Shown here in pieces: positions 43,263 through 52,610 of a DNA stretch of 64,000 nucleotides; position 1 is the stretch's first letter; the number at the start of each line of letters is the position of its first letter. This DNA comes from Thalassospira profundimaris (lineage in GTDB: Bacteria; Pseudomonadota; Alphaproteobacteria; Rhodospirillales; Thalassospiraceae), in assembly GCF_003326755.1 (NCBI RefSeq), contig NZ_JPWH01000005.1, positions 62,001-126,000 of the forward strand. The letters are read 5' to 3'. Made by a program: the position numbers and the translations under genes. The notes below the pieces were generated by a model. The model made no database searches and was not told the DNA's origin. It was given only the letters and a program-made list of their open reading frames with translations.

Positions 43263-43666
43263 TCAGTGCCAGCGTTACCGAAACCATCCAGTTTTATCAT
43301 CTGGACCCGATGAATGTGGTCTGGCACGGCAATTATGTGCAGTTCTTTGAACAGGCCCGCTGTGCCCTTCTGGATGTGATTGACTATAATTATCCGCAAA
43401 TGGATGCGTCGGGCTATGTCTGGCCGGTGGTGGATATGCGGGTAAAATATGTCCGCCCCTGCCGTTTCGGGCAAAAAATTCAAATCACTGCCACATTGAT
43501 CGAATATGAAAACAGATTGAAAATCAGTTACCTGATCACGGATGCCCGAAGCGGCGAAAAGCTGACAAAGGGTTTTACCATTCAGGTTGCTATCGAAAAG
43601 GCCAGCGGCGAAATGCTGTTTCGCAGCCCCGACTTTCTGATCGACAAGCTGGAGGCAATGAATTGA
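43259..43666 (+). CDS. apeK: Hotdog thioesterase (ApeK-like)
   Basis: 135 residues. The 4HBT-type active site is DPMNVVWHGNYVQFFEQAR near residue 16, with the Asp and the HGNY segment as in 4-hydroxybenzoyl-CoA thioesterases. PVVDMRVKYVRPCRFG is the usual central strand. It should release or proofread acyl groups on ACP or CoA within polyene synthesis. It overlaps the next gene by 4 bases. Confidence 0.88.
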   Translation: MISASVTETIQFYHLDPMNVVWHGNYVQFFEQARCALLDVIDYNYPQMDASGYVWPVVDMRVKYVRPCRFGQKIQITATLIEYENRLKISYLITDARSGEKLTKGFTIQVAIEKASGEMLFRSPDFLIDKLEAMN

Positions 43667-44301
43667 CCCCTGCCCGTTTCGTGCGTTCCCTGCTGTGTAT
43701 CGGATTAATCGCCAGCACCATGCTGTTGCCAAAGCCCGCATCCGCCCGGCCCGGTGCCGTGGCCCTTGAAAAGGGACACTATCTTGTCGGAGAATTTTCC
43801 CTGGACCGTCATCTGGCTGGCTTTGACGCCGCGCTGAAATCCACCGGAGACTTTACACTAGTTCCCAAAGGCGGGCTGATCTGGCAAACAAAAAAACCCT
43901 TTCCCGGCACCACCATTTTGGGCCCGACGGGCATCACCAATATTGATGCCGATGGCGAAAAAAGCAGCGTTGTGGGGGGCAATGCGCAATTTGGCGTGTT
44001 TGTCGATCTGATTTCATCGGTTCTGGAAGGCAACTGGTCGGCGCTTGAAAACCGGTTTCACGTTGAATTTTCCCCGCCCTCGGAACCGGAATGGCAGGTG
44101 CGCCTCGTCCCCTTTGGTGAAAGCGCGATTGGCGGGCAGATTATTGATATTGTTGCCAGCGGTACCCGCTATGTGGACCAGGTGCGCATAAACAAACCGG
44201 GCGGTGATTATGACGACATCACACTGACCGACCAGCAGGCAAAGGCCCTGCCATTGCCCAAAGACAAGGCATCCCTTCTGCCCGGAACAACTGCACAATG
44301 A
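43663..44301 (+). CDS. apeL: LolA-like outer-membrane lipoprotein carrier homologue (ApeL-like)
   Basis: 212 residues starting at a TTG (ATTGA overlap with the upstream stop); no in-frame ATG lies near. Signal peptide about 1-29 (ASA). The mature part resembles LolA: FDAALKSTGDFTLVPKGGLIWQTKKPFPGTTILG, PFGESAIGGQIIDIVASGTRY. LolA shuttles lipidated cargo across the periplasm; here a dedicated copy would carry the aryl polyene lipid to the outer membrane. It is followed by its probable inner-membrane partner, the MMPL exporter, with a 4-base overlap. Confidence 0.85.
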   Translation: MTPARFVRSLLCIGLIASTMLLPKPASARPGAVALEKGHYLVGEFSLDRHLAGFDAALKSTGDFTLVPKGGLIWQTKKPFPGTTILGPTGITNIDADGEKSSVVGGNAQFGVFVDLISSVLEGNWSALENRFHVEFSPPSEPEWQVRLVPFGESAIGGQIIDIVASGTRYVDQVRINKPGGDYDDITLTDQQAKALPLPKDKASLLPGTTAQ

Positions 44302-46718
44302 CAGGCCGCCACGCAACAGCCTGGATCATTTGCCTGGTCATGGCCGCCGCCTGGTGTGCCTGGCAAATTGGCGGCGGCCACACCCGCATTGATGCCGACT
44401 TCATTTCGCTGATCGGCCAGGAAAATCCTGAAGATAGCGACATGTATAACGACATCGACAATGTCCGACATGTGCTGGCCCAGGATTCCCGCCGGGCTAT
44501 TTTCATGGTTTCCGCCCCCACGCGCGAACGCGCCATCAATGCCGCAACCGACCTTGGCGGGCGCATTTCCTGGATCAACGGCACCGAAAAAGTCACCACA
44601 CCGGATGATCAGGCCGGACGCCTGCCCGAATTGCTGGCGTTTTTTCAGCCCCACGCCACCGCCCTTCTGTCCCCGCAGGACCGAAAGGCCCTGAAGGCGG
44701 ATCAGGGGGCAAAACTGTATCGCCGCGCCCTGCAAAGCATTTATTCCCCAACCAGCACCATTAATGCCCGTTCGTTAAGGGATGATCCGTTTTCGCTGCT
44801 GCCGCATTATCTGGCGGCAATGGCCGGTAAATTGGGCGATGGCAGTGGTGTTGTGCATCGCGACGGCCGGTTTTATGTGCCGGTTATTGCCTCGCTTGAC
44901 CCGCGCCTTGCCAGTTCCGACCGCGATGCCCAGTGGGTAAATGATGCCAATCGCATCGTGGCAACCCTGGAAAAAACACCGGATATTGAGGTGGCCCGCA
45001 GCGGCCAGGTGTTTTTTGCCGCCGCCGAATCCAGCCATGCCAAAGCCGATGTCAAACGCATTGCCATGCTGGCAACCACCGGCATTGTCTTTATGGTGGG
45101 TTTGGTGTTTTTTTCCTGGGGGCCGTTGCTGGCCGCCCTGATCACGGTTGGCAGCGGCATTTTGGCCGGTATTACCGCCGTCACCATGATTTTCAACACA
45201 GTCCATGCCATTGCCCTGGTTTTCGGTGCCAGCCTGATTGGCATTGCCGTGGATTATGCCCTGCATTATGTCAGCATTGATCCGGCACGCGGCAGTGCGC
45301 GCAAACGCCTGCGGATGATTTTACCGGGGCTGACATTGGGGCTGATCACCTCCATTGTCGGTTTTGCCGCCCTGTCGATCAGCCCGACCCTGCTGCTCAC
45401 CCAAATTGCCATTTATTCAGTCGCCGGGCTGATTGCCGCCTATTTGACCGTGATTTTCCTGCTGCCGTTTTTACCCGTGCAACCGGTGCGCAATTACCTG
45501 CCCATTCGCCGGTCTGTTGCCGCCCTGCGTTATGCCCAATACAGCATCACGCCGCCCACCTGGGGACGGCTGTCGCTGGTCATGGTGATATTGGCGGGGT
45601 TTGCCGCGTGCAGCCATTATATCACCAGCAATGACAGCATCCGCAATTTGGGGCATGGCAATGAAAGCCTGATCAAACAAACCATCACCATTCGCGATGT
45701 GATGGGCCTGGGAGCCAGCCCGATGTTTTTGCGCATCGAAGGCAAAACCAGCGAGGACCGCCTGCAAACCGAAGAAAAACTGCGCGAAAAACTTTCGCCC
45801 CTGCTGGAAAATGGCACGCTGGGCGGCATGGTCAGCCTGGCCGATATTATCCCGTCGCAAAAACGCCAGGCCGAAAATATGGCCCTGGTGCGCGATAAAC
45901 TTTACGCACCCTTTGCCGCCCAACTGGCGCAGAACCTGCCTGTTAACATCACCCCGCCCGACCCGGCCAAAGCATCCTTCCTTCTGCCCGATGCCGCAAC
46001 CCTGCTTGTTTTGCCCGAACTGGCAAACCTGCAATCGGGGAAGGGCGATCTGGTCCGTTTGCGTGGCGTACAGGATGTCGCCGCCTTAAAAACCGCGCTG
46101 GGCGACTTGGAAAATGTCCATCTGATCGACCCGGCCAGCGCCATTTCCGACCTGTTTGGCCGCTATCGCCACTGGGCATATCTGGCGCTGGGGGTTGCCA
46201 TGTTTGCGGCCCTGGTGCTGGCTGTTTTCCGTTACGGCCTGCGCGATGGCATTTGCGTCTTTGGTGCGCCTGCCGGGGCCGTGTTATGTGCGCTGGCAGG
46301 CAGCTTTGCCCTGGGGGTGCCGCACAACTTTTTTACCACAATGGCCCTGTTTCTGGTTTTTGCCATTGGCGCGGATTACGTGCTGTTTCTGGCCGAAAGT
46401 CGCAACAGCCCCCATGACCAGGATACCAGCCTGGCGGTGTTGCTTTCGCTGATCAGCAGTGTGCTGGCCTTTGGCCTGCTGGCGACCAGTTCGGTACCGC
46501 TGGTCAGCGATATTGGCACAGTCATTGCCATTGGCCTGATTGCCGCGTGGATATTGGCCCCCGTTATGGCCGGGCGACGCAGCATGAACCCGGCAGGCCA
46601 TTTACATGACCTGGTACAGGACGCAAACGAAGACGAAGACGACGAAGATATGTATGACGATGACACCCCCACCCACCGGAACCAGACACATGACACACAG
46701 GGGCATGGCGATGCGTAA
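44298..46718 (+). CDS. apeM: MMPL/RND-type exporter (ApeM-like)
   Basis: 806 residues with two repeats of one helix, a large periplasmic domain and five further helices (first five-helix block about 250-395, second about 620-765). TM segments include GASLIGIAVDYALHYVSID and AIGADYVLFLAES, each with the acidic residue used for proton coupling in this family. The tail is very acidic (DANEDEDDEDMYDDD). It should lift the polyene lipid from the inner membrane to the LolA-like carrier. Coupled by overlap to both neighbours. Confidence 0.88.
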   Translation: MTGRHATAWIICLVMAAAWCAWQIGGGHTRIDADFISLIGQENPEDSDMYNDIDNVRHVLAQDSRRAIFMVSAPTRERAINAATDLGGRISWINGTEKVTTPDDQAGRLPELLAFFQPHATALLSPQDRKALKADQGAKLYRRALQSIYSPTSTINARSLRDDPFSLLPHYLAAMAGKLGDGSGVVHRDGRFYVPVIASLDPRLASSDRDAQWVNDANRIVATLEKTPDIEVARSGQVFFAAAESSHAKADVKRIAMLATTGIVFMVGLVFFSWGPLLAALITVGSGILAGITAVTMIFNTVHAIALVFGASLIGIAVDYALHYVSIDPARGSARKRLRMILPGLTLGLITSIVGFAALSISPTLLLTQIAIYSVAGLIAAYLTVIFLLPFLPVQPVRNYLPIRRSVAALRYAQYSITPPTWGRLSLVMVILAGFAACSHYITSNDSIRNLGHGNESLIKQTITIRDVMGLGASPMFLRIEGKTSEDRLQTEEKLREKLSPLLENGTLGGMVSLADIIPSQKRQAENMALVRDKLYAPFAAQLAQNLPVNITPPDPAKASFLLPDAATLLVLPELANLQSGKGDLVRLRGVQDVAALKTALGDLENVHLIDPASAISDLFGRYRHWAYLALGVAMFAALVLAVFRYGLRDGICVFGAPAGAVLCALAGSFALGVPHNFFTTMALFLVFAIGADYVLFLAESRNSPHDQDTSLAVLLSLISSVLAFGLLATSSVPLVSDIGTVIAIGLIAAWILAPVMAGRRSMNPAGHLHDLVQDANEDEDDEDMYDDDTPTHRNQTHDTQGHGDA

Positions 46719-47970
46719 ATATGACATTGCCATCATCGGGGCAGGTCCGGCAGGTGCGGTTGCGGCAAAATTTTTGCTCGATGCCGGTTTGTCCGTCATT
46801 GTGCTGGAGGCCGCACATTTCCCGCGTTTTGTCATTGGCGAAAGCCTGCTGCCCTTTTGCATGAATGTACTGGACAAATGCGGACTGACCGAAACCATTG
46901 CCGCTCAGGCAGAAACACAGGCCTTTCAGTTTAAAAACGGGGCCGCCTTTGCCCGGGGCGAACAGCATTGCAGCATTGATTTTCATGACCGGTTCGAGGA
47001 TGACGGCTGGAGCACGACCTTTCAGGTCAAGCGCGATGCCTTTGATCAAACCCTGATTGACACCGTCATCAAGGCCGGTGTGCCCGTCAAATTCGGGCAT
47101 CGTATTATTGCAGCCGACCTGGCCGAGGGTGACTGCCACCTGACCTGGCAGGATGACAATGACCAAACCGGCACCATTCAGGCCGGTTTTGTTGTCGATG
47201 CCAGTGGTTATGGCCGGGTTATTCCCAAATTGCGCGGGAATCCCAATACCGCCAGCCTGATGCCGCGCCGGGCCCTGTTTACCCATATGCGCGACCGCAT
47301 CACCGCGCCAGAATATGACCGCACCAAAATCCTGATCACGGTACATCCCGATCGCCACGATGTCTGGTACTGGCTGATCCCCTTTGCCGATGGCACGGCC
47401 TCGGTCGGGGTGGTTTACCCGCTGGCGGACCCATCCGCCCCCACCGATGCCCCCGATTCCCGCACACAGGAAAATGACGACGCCCTATTTGCCCGCCTGC
47501 TGGACGAAACCGCGCTGGGCACGTTGTTGAAAAATGCCGAGCAAACCCACCCGCTTGCCGCCATCGCCAGCTATAGCAACGGGAATGATCATCTTTATGG
47601 GGATGGTTATGTTTTATTGGGAAATTCGGCGGGTTTTCTGGATCCTGTCTTTTCCTCGGGCGTTACCATTGCACTCTATTCCGCAGAACTGGCCGCCAAA
47701 GCCCTGATTGCCCGCCATAACGGAGACGCAACCGACTGGGAAAACGACTTTGCCAAGCCCCTGAATGCCGGGATCGCGACATTCAAATCCTATGTCGAGG
47801 CATGGTATGATGGCCGTTTGCAACAGATTATTTTTAATCAGCCGGATCGCGATTTGCAGTTAAAACGCATGGTGGTGTCAATTTTGGCCGGATATGCCTG
47901 GAATATGGAAAACCCGCTGGTCGCCAAGACAGACCGATATTTGAACCTGTTACACGAGTTAAGCCTGTGA
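46705..47970 (+). CDS. FAD-dependent oxidoreductase, flavin-halogenase-like
   Basis: 421 residues from the ATG at 46705 (ATGs at 46690 and 46711 are alternatives), inside the exporter end. The FAD-binding GAGPAGAVAA is at about 12-21, and IGESLLPF follows. DVWYWLIP (W221, W223, I225, P226) matches the WxWxIP motif, and FLDPVFSSG (311-319) the FxxPxxSxG motif of flavin-dependent halogenases. Both also occur in related non-halogenating enzymes, and such genes occur in APE clusters whose products are not halogenated. It may modify the aryl head or polyene. It ends by overlapping the next lipoprotein gene. Confidence 0.8.
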   Translation: MAMRKYDIAIIGAGPAGAVAAKFLLDAGLSVIVLEAAHFPRFVIGESLLPFCMNVLDKCGLTETIAAQAETQAFQFKNGAAFARGEQHCSIDFHDRFEDDGWSTTFQVKRDAFDQTLIDTVIKAGVPVKFGHRIIAADLAEGDCHLTWQDDNDQTGTIQAGFVVDASGYGRVIPKLRGNPNTASLMPRRALFTHMRDRITAPEYDRTKILITVHPDRHDVWYWLIPFADGTASVGVVYPLADPSAPTDAPDSRTQENDDALFARLLDETALGTLLKNAEQTHPLAAIASYSNGNDHLYGDGYVLLGNSAGFLDPVFSSGVTIALYSAELAAKALIARHNGDATDWENDFAKPLNAGIATFKSYVEAWYDGRLQQIIFNQPDRDLQLKRMVVSILAGYAWNMENPLVAKTDRYLNLLHELSL

Positions 47971-48677
47971 AATTTGGTCCTGCCTTTATCATTGCTGCGT
48001 CGTTATTAACGGCGGCCTGCACCAAACCGATGGAACTGCCCTTTGACATGGGCACCCTTGATTTGGGCGCGTTTGATTTTTCCAACTCGCAACAAAAGGA
48101 ACATGCCAAACGGCATGAGGCCGCATTAAACGCGGCCGAACCCGACCATATCGTAGCCCTGAACCATGATCAAAATGCCCTGTTTGTGTTGCCGCAAATG
48201 CCCTGGGCCAAGGATGCCAACCGGGTGGATGTGATCCAGAAGGTTCATGCCACCTGGCAAAACGGCCAGTCGGTTGATTTTCAGGCCCGCATCAGCCTGG
48301 CCCCGCGCCAGGTGCATATGGTGATGCTCGACCCGATGGGACGCCGTGCCATGCAGGTCAACTGGAGCGAACGGGGCCTGAGCTTTGAGAAGGCCGACTG
48401 GATGCCTGATGCCTTTGACCCGGCCCGCATGCTGGTGGATATCATGATGGTCTATTGGCCGACAAACATAGTCCGCGATGCTCTGCCTGCCGATATGGCA
48501 ATGGTGTCCAACCCGGATAACCGCCAAATTGTGACCATCGATGAAGATGGCACAAAAACTCCCTACAGCACCATCACCTATCCGGAAAAAGATCGCTGGC
48601 AGGGGGCGGCAAGCCTGCATAACCTGCGTGATGGCTATCAGATCGACATTCAGTCATCGCGGATTGACAGCCAATGA
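47967..48677 (+). CDS. DUF3261-type lipoprotein of APE clusters
   Basis: 236 residues from a GTG that overlaps the upstream stop (GTGA). The lipobox is LTAAC near 14-18. The mature domain has ALNHDQNALFVLPQMPW and VDVIQKVHATWQNGQSVDFQARI, as in the DUF3261 lipoproteins located beside the exporter in these clusters. Probably an outer-membrane acceptor or partner of the LolA-like carrier; this is inferred from context. It overlaps the ketosynthase gene by 4 bases. Confidence 0.78.
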   Translation: MKFGPAFIIAASLLTAACTKPMELPFDMGTLDLGAFDFSNSQQKEHAKRHEAALNAAEPDHIVALNHDQNALFVLPQMPWAKDANRVDVIQKVHATWQNGQSVDFQARISLAPRQVHMVMLDPMGRRAMQVNWSERGLSFEKADWMPDAFDPARMLVDIMMVYWPTNIVRDALPADMAMVSNPDNRQIVTIDEDGTKTPYSTITYPEKDRWQGAASLHNLRDGYQIDIQSSRIDSQ

Positions 48678-49957
48678 CAGCAACCGTTCCACACGGGAAC
48701 AGCACCACGCCTGACCATTGCACAGATACCCCCGACCAGACCGGAAAATCACCGCGCCCGGCCTGCTATCTGCACGCAATGGGCATGGTTTCCGCCCTTG
48801 GCATGACACCAGATGAAACACGGCAAAGCCTTGCAGGCACACGCGCAGCCAATATGGTCGAGGTTGACAGCTTTTTACCCGGCCAAACCGTAACCGTGGG
48901 CAAGATCGCCCGCGAACCCGCCGCCCTGCCCGCCCATTTGCAGCATCACGATACCCGCAACAACCGAATGTTATGGGAAGCCACCCGGCAGATTGATGAT
49001 TGTATTGCCCAAACCATTGCCCGTTTTGGCAAACAGCGCATTGCCGTCATCCTTGGCACCAGCACATCGGGCATCGACGAAGGCACGCAGTCCTACCGGG
49101 AATATTTGCAAAAAGGCGCCCTGCCAGAGGATTTCACCTATTCCGGCCAGGAAATTGGCGCCCCGGCCGATTTCCTGCGCGAGGCCCTGGGCCTGGGCGG
49201 GCCTGCCTATGTCATTTCCACGGCCTGTTCCTCCAGTGCCAAGGTGTTTTCCGCCGGGCAGCGATTGCTAAAGGCTGGGCTTTGCGACGCTGTGCTGGTG
49301 GGCGGGGTGGACAGCCTGTGTGGCCTGACCATTGCCGGTTTTGCCGCCCTGCAATCGGTGGCAGAAGGGCGCTGCCGCCCCATGAGTGCCAATCGTGACG
49401 GCATCAATATTGGCGAGGGGGCGGCCATTTTCGTGATGCGGCGCGACCCCGCCCCTATTGCCCTGATGGGTGTTGGCGAAACATCGGATGCCCACCACCC
49501 CAACGCCCCCCATCCGGAAGGCATCGGCGCACGGGCGGCAATGCGGGCCGCCCTTAACCAGGCGGGCATGGCACCAGCGGATATTGCCTATTTAAACATG
49601 CATGGTACCGCCACCCCGCTTAATGACAGTATGGAATCCCGTGCCATTCACGACCTGTTTGGCGACCATGTGCCGGTCAGTTCCACCAAACCCCTGACAG
49701 GCCATACCCTGGGTGCTGCCGGGGCAATTGAAAGTGCGATTTTATATCTCACCCTGTTCGATGCGCCACAGGGTGCCCCCCTGCCCTTACATATTTGGGA
49801 TGGCGCACCCGACCCCGACCTGCCCGCCATCAAGCTGGTTTCACAAGGCAATAACCGCCTGCCACCGATGACAAAATGCGCCATGCTCAGCAATTCCTTT
49901 GCCTTTGGCGGCAGCAATGCCTCGGTTATTCTGGCAACCGGCTGGGACCAGCCATAA
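48674..49957 (+). CDS. apeO: Ketosynthase ApeO-like
   Basis: 427 residues. The catalytic triad is complete: Cys185 in ISTACSSSAKVF, His in LNMHGTATPLND, His in LTGHTLGAAGA. The first 28 residues are a polar extension not found in FabF. It should perform the decarboxylative condensations in polyene elongation, with the ApeC-like factor as partner. It overlaps the upstream lipoprotein gene and is followed by the dehydratase after 59 bases. Confidence 0.9.
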   Translation: MTATVPHGNSTTPDHCTDTPDQTGKSPRPACYLHAMGMVSALGMTPDETRQSLAGTRAANMVEVDSFLPGQTVTVGKIAREPAALPAHLQHHDTRNNRMLWEATRQIDDCIAQTIARFGKQRIAVILGTSTSGIDEGTQSYREYLQKGALPEDFTYSGQEIGAPADFLREALGLGGPAYVISTACSSSAKVFSAGQRLLKAGLCDAVLVGGVDSLCGLTIAGFAALQSVAEGRCRPMSANRDGINIGEGAAIFVMRRDPAPIALMGVGETSDAHHPNAPHPEGIGARAAMRAALNQAGMAPADIAYLNMHGTATPLNDSMESRAIHDLFGDHVPVSSTKPLTGHTLGAAGAIESAILYLTLFDAPQGAPLPLHIWDGAPDPDLPAIKLVSQGNNRLPPMTKCAMLSNSFAFGGSNASVILATGWDQP

Positions 49958-50016
49958 ATACCATCCCTTAAACCGCCCGTATCGGGCAATTTTCACCCCA
50001 AACAAGGCCCATCGGA

Positions 50017-50517
50017 ATGCCAAAACGGCACAGCCCCTCTCCCCCCGCAGAAACACCGGCACAAAATGGTTTTCCCGCCATTGAAAAGCTGGTGCCGCAC
50101 GCTAAGCCCATGTTGCTGATTGACCGCATTCTGGCCGCCGATGACACATCCCTTAAGGCTGCTGTTCAGATTGATGAAAACAGTCTGTTTTATACCCCCG
50201 AAAACGGTGTTCCATCCTATGTGGGCATCGAATATATCGCCCAGGCAGTTTCGGCCTATAGCGGCTGGCGTGCCTGGCAGGCCAGCACAACCGGCAACAG
50301 CGAACCGCGCATCGGTTACTTGCTGGGCACCCGCAAAATGACCCTGCATGAAACCAGCTTCACGGCGGGCGACCATTTAACAATTGATGTGGAAAACATC
50401 TTTGAGGATGGCGAAATGGGCGTGTTTGACGGTACCGTCTGCCGGGACGGACAGGTGATTGTCAGCGCAAGGATAAACGTGTATCAGCCAAAGGCAGAAA
50501 ATACACCAACATCATAA
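50017..50517 (+). CDS. apeP: Hotdog dehydratase ApeP-like
   Basis: 166 residues. The FabA/FabZ-like hotdog shows KLVPHAKPMLLIDRIL, the long central helix GIEYIAQAVSAYSGWRAW with its conserved Glu, and a GYLLGTRKMTLHE strand. ApeP-type proteins were described as forming a heteromeric dehydratase with ApeI; here the ApeI domain sits at the end of the ligase, so the partner is covalently tied to another enzyme. It removes water to form the conjugated double bonds. One-base overlap with the ketoreductase frame. Confidence 0.88.
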   Translation: MPKRHSPSPPAETPAQNGFPAIEKLVPHAKPMLLIDRILAADDTSLKAAVQIDENSLFYTPENGVPSYVGIEYIAQAVSAYSGWRAWQASTTGNSEPRIGYLLGTRKMTLHETSFTAGDHLTIDVENIFEDGEMGVFDGTVCRDGQVIVSARINVYQPKAENTPTS

Positions 50518-51260
50518 TGGAACATCAGGGTTCGATGACAGACACCATTTTGGTAACAGGTGCCAGCAAGGGCATTGGTGCCGCAACCGCCCGCCGCCTC
50601 GCCCGTGATGGCTTTGACATTATCGTGCATTATCATGCCGACCGCGCCGGGGCCGATGCGGTTTGCGCCGATATTGCCGCCCTGGGCCGCAATGCCCGCC
50701 CCATTCAGTTCGATATCGCCAATCGTAACCAGACCCGCACCGCGATCGAGGCTGACCTGGCGCAAAACGGGGCTCCCTATGGTGTGGTTTTAAATGCCGG
50801 TCTCACCCGGGATGCCGCCTTTCCCGCACTTGAAGATGACGAATGGGATACGGTGATCAACACCAATCTGGGCGGGTTTTACAATGTGGTCAAACCGCTG
50901 GTCATGCCAATGGTCCAACGGCGCAAACCGGGGCGTATTGTGGCCCTGACATCGATTGCCGGGATTGCCGGCAATCGCGGGCAGGTAAATTATGCGGCCT
51001 CCAAGGCCGGGATCATTGGCGCGGTCAAATCGCTGGCACTGGAACTGGCGAAACGCAATATCACGGTCAATGCCGTGGCACCGGGCATTATTGAAACCCA
51101 AATGACCGCCGACCTGCCCGAGGCCGACTTGCGCGCCATGATTCCGCTGCGCCGGTTTGGCAAAACCGACGAAATTGCCGCCACCATCGCCTTTTTGTGC
51201 AGCGCCGATGCCGCCTACATTACCCGCCAGGTCATCAGCGTAAATGGCGGCATGTTATGA
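50517..51260 (+). CDS. apeQ: 3-ketoacyl-ACP reductase ApeQ-like (FabG family)
   Basis: 247 residues (or 241 from the ATG at 50535). SDR features: TGASKGIGAA cofactor loop, LNAGLT (NAG), Ser in ALTSIAG, YAASK with catalytic Tyr and Lys, and the end ITRQVISVNGGML. It reduces the 3-keto intermediates with NADPH during polyene elongation. It overlaps the dehydratase by one base and the last ketosynthase by 4 bases. Confidence 0.92.
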   Translation: MEHQGSMTDTILVTGASKGIGAATARRLARDGFDIIVHYHADRAGADAVCADIAALGRNARPIQFDIANRNQTRTAIEADLAQNGAPYGVVLNAGLTRDAAFPALEDDEWDTVINTNLGGFYNVVKPLVMPMVQRRKPGRIVALTSIAGIAGNRGQVNYAASKAGIIGAVKSLALELAKRNITVNAVAPGIIETQMTADLPEADLRAMIPLRRFGKTDEIAATIAFLCSADAAYITRQVISVNGGML

Positions 51261-52510
51261 GCCTGCATTTCCCCCGCCGCGTGGTTGTAACCGGCATGTC
51301 GGGCGTAACCGCCCTTGGCAATGACTGGCACAGCATTCGTACCCGCATGAATGATGGCGAAACCGGCATTTGCCGGATGGAAGACTGGGACGGAAAATAC
51401 GATCTTCGCACCCGCCTGGCCGCCCCGGTGCGGGATTTTTCACTGGCGGGGAAATTTGGCCGCAAGCAGTTGCGCAGCATGGGGCGCGTTGCGCAAATGG
51501 CCCTTGCCGCCACCGAAAACGCCCTGATGGATGCAGGCCTGCGTGATGATAAAGCCATTTTGCAAGGCGGACGGCTGGGGATATCCTATGGGTCGTCCTT
51601 TGGCAGCACGCCGCCGGTTTTGGGTTTTACCCAGCTTTTTGAAACCGGGTCATCGAACGGCATTACCGCAACCAGCTATATCCAGATGATGAGCCACACC
51701 GCAGCAGTCAATATTGGTGTGCTATATGGTATTTGCGGGCGGGTTATTCCCACATCAACCGCCTGCACATCGGGCAGCATGGGCATTGGATATGCCTATG
51801 AAGCCATCAAATATGGCATGCAGGATGTGATGATTGCGGGCGGGGCCGAGGAACTGTGCCCGACAATGGTGGCGGTGTTTGACACCCTGTTTGCCACCAG
51901 CACCAATAATGACGATGCCAGCAACACCCCGCGCCCCTATGACGCGCGGCGCGACGGGCTGGTGATTGGCGAAGGGGCCGGCACCCTGATTTTGGAAGAA
52001 TATGAACATGCCCGTGCGCGGGGTGCGACGATTTACGCCGAAATTGCCGGTTTTGCCAGCAATTCGGATGGCACCCATATTACCCAGCCCGCCGCCGACA
52101 AAATGCAGGTTGCCTTGCAGGGCGCGTTAGATGATGCCGGGCTGACTGCCCGTGATATTGACCTGGTTAACGGACATGGCACCGCGACCGATCATGGCGA
52201 CCTTGCCGAAACCCTTGCCACACAGGCGGTATTTAATCGCAAGGTGCCACTCCATACCCTGAAGGGGCATTTTGGCCATTCGCTGGGCGCGTGCGGGGCC
52301 ATTGAGGCCTGGCTGGGGATTGAAATGATGCGCGAAGGCCGCTTTGTTGCCACCGCCAACCTGGAACAGGTGGACCCGCAATGTGGCAAGCTGGACTATA
52401 TCACAGGCAGCGCCCGACATATGGACGCCACCCATATCATGTCAAACAACTTTGCCTTTGGCGGCATCAACACATCGCTGATTTTGCGTAACGCCAACGC
52501 CATTGCCTGA
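51257..52510 (+). CDS. apeR: Ketosynthase ApeR-like
   Basis: 417 residues from ATG 51257, inside the reductase stop. Active-site Cys about 170 in TSTACTSGSMGIGYA, His in LVNGHGTATDHGD, His in KGHFGHSLGACGA, and SNNFAFGGINTS near the end. NGHGTATDHGD replaces the usual AHGTST. It is the last gene of the aryl polyene operon and likely performs the first condensation or a chain-length-specific one. A stem-loop follows in the short gap to the convergent outer-membrane gene. Confidence 0.9.
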   Translation: MSLHFPRRVVVTGMSGVTALGNDWHSIRTRMNDGETGICRMEDWDGKYDLRTRLAAPVRDFSLAGKFGRKQLRSMGRVAQMALAATENALMDAGLRDDKAILQGGRLGISYGSSFGSTPPVLGFTQLFETGSSNGITATSYIQMMSHTAAVNIGVLYGICGRVIPTSTACTSGSMGIGYAYEAIKYGMQDVMIAGGAEELCPTMVAVFDTLFATSTNNDDASNTPRPYDARRDGLVIGEGAGTLILEEYEHARARGATIYAEIAGFASNSDGTHITQPAADKMQVALQGALDDAGLTARDIDLVNGHGTATDHGDLAETLATQAVFNRKVPLHTLKGHFGHSLGACGAIEAWLGIEMMREGRFVATANLEQVDPQCGKLDYITGSARHMDATHIMSNNFAFGGINTSLILRNANAIA

Positions 52511-52542
52511 TGGCACATTCATTCCCTTTTGATGTGGCACAG

Positions 52543-52588
52543 GCAGGCAGTGCACCAGGTGGGGGACGGATCTGGTTGCACTGCCTGC
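52543..52588. terminator. Long stem-loop at the end of the aryl polyene operon
   Basis: GCAGGCAGTGCA (52543-52554) and TGCACTGCCTGC (52577-52588) form a perfect 12-base stem with a 22-base loop in the 100-base convergent gap. A T-run is poor on both strands, so it may act with Rho or protect mRNA ends. Confidence 0.6.
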
Positions 52589-52610
52589 TTTGCCAGCCTG
52601 GCAACGGGGA

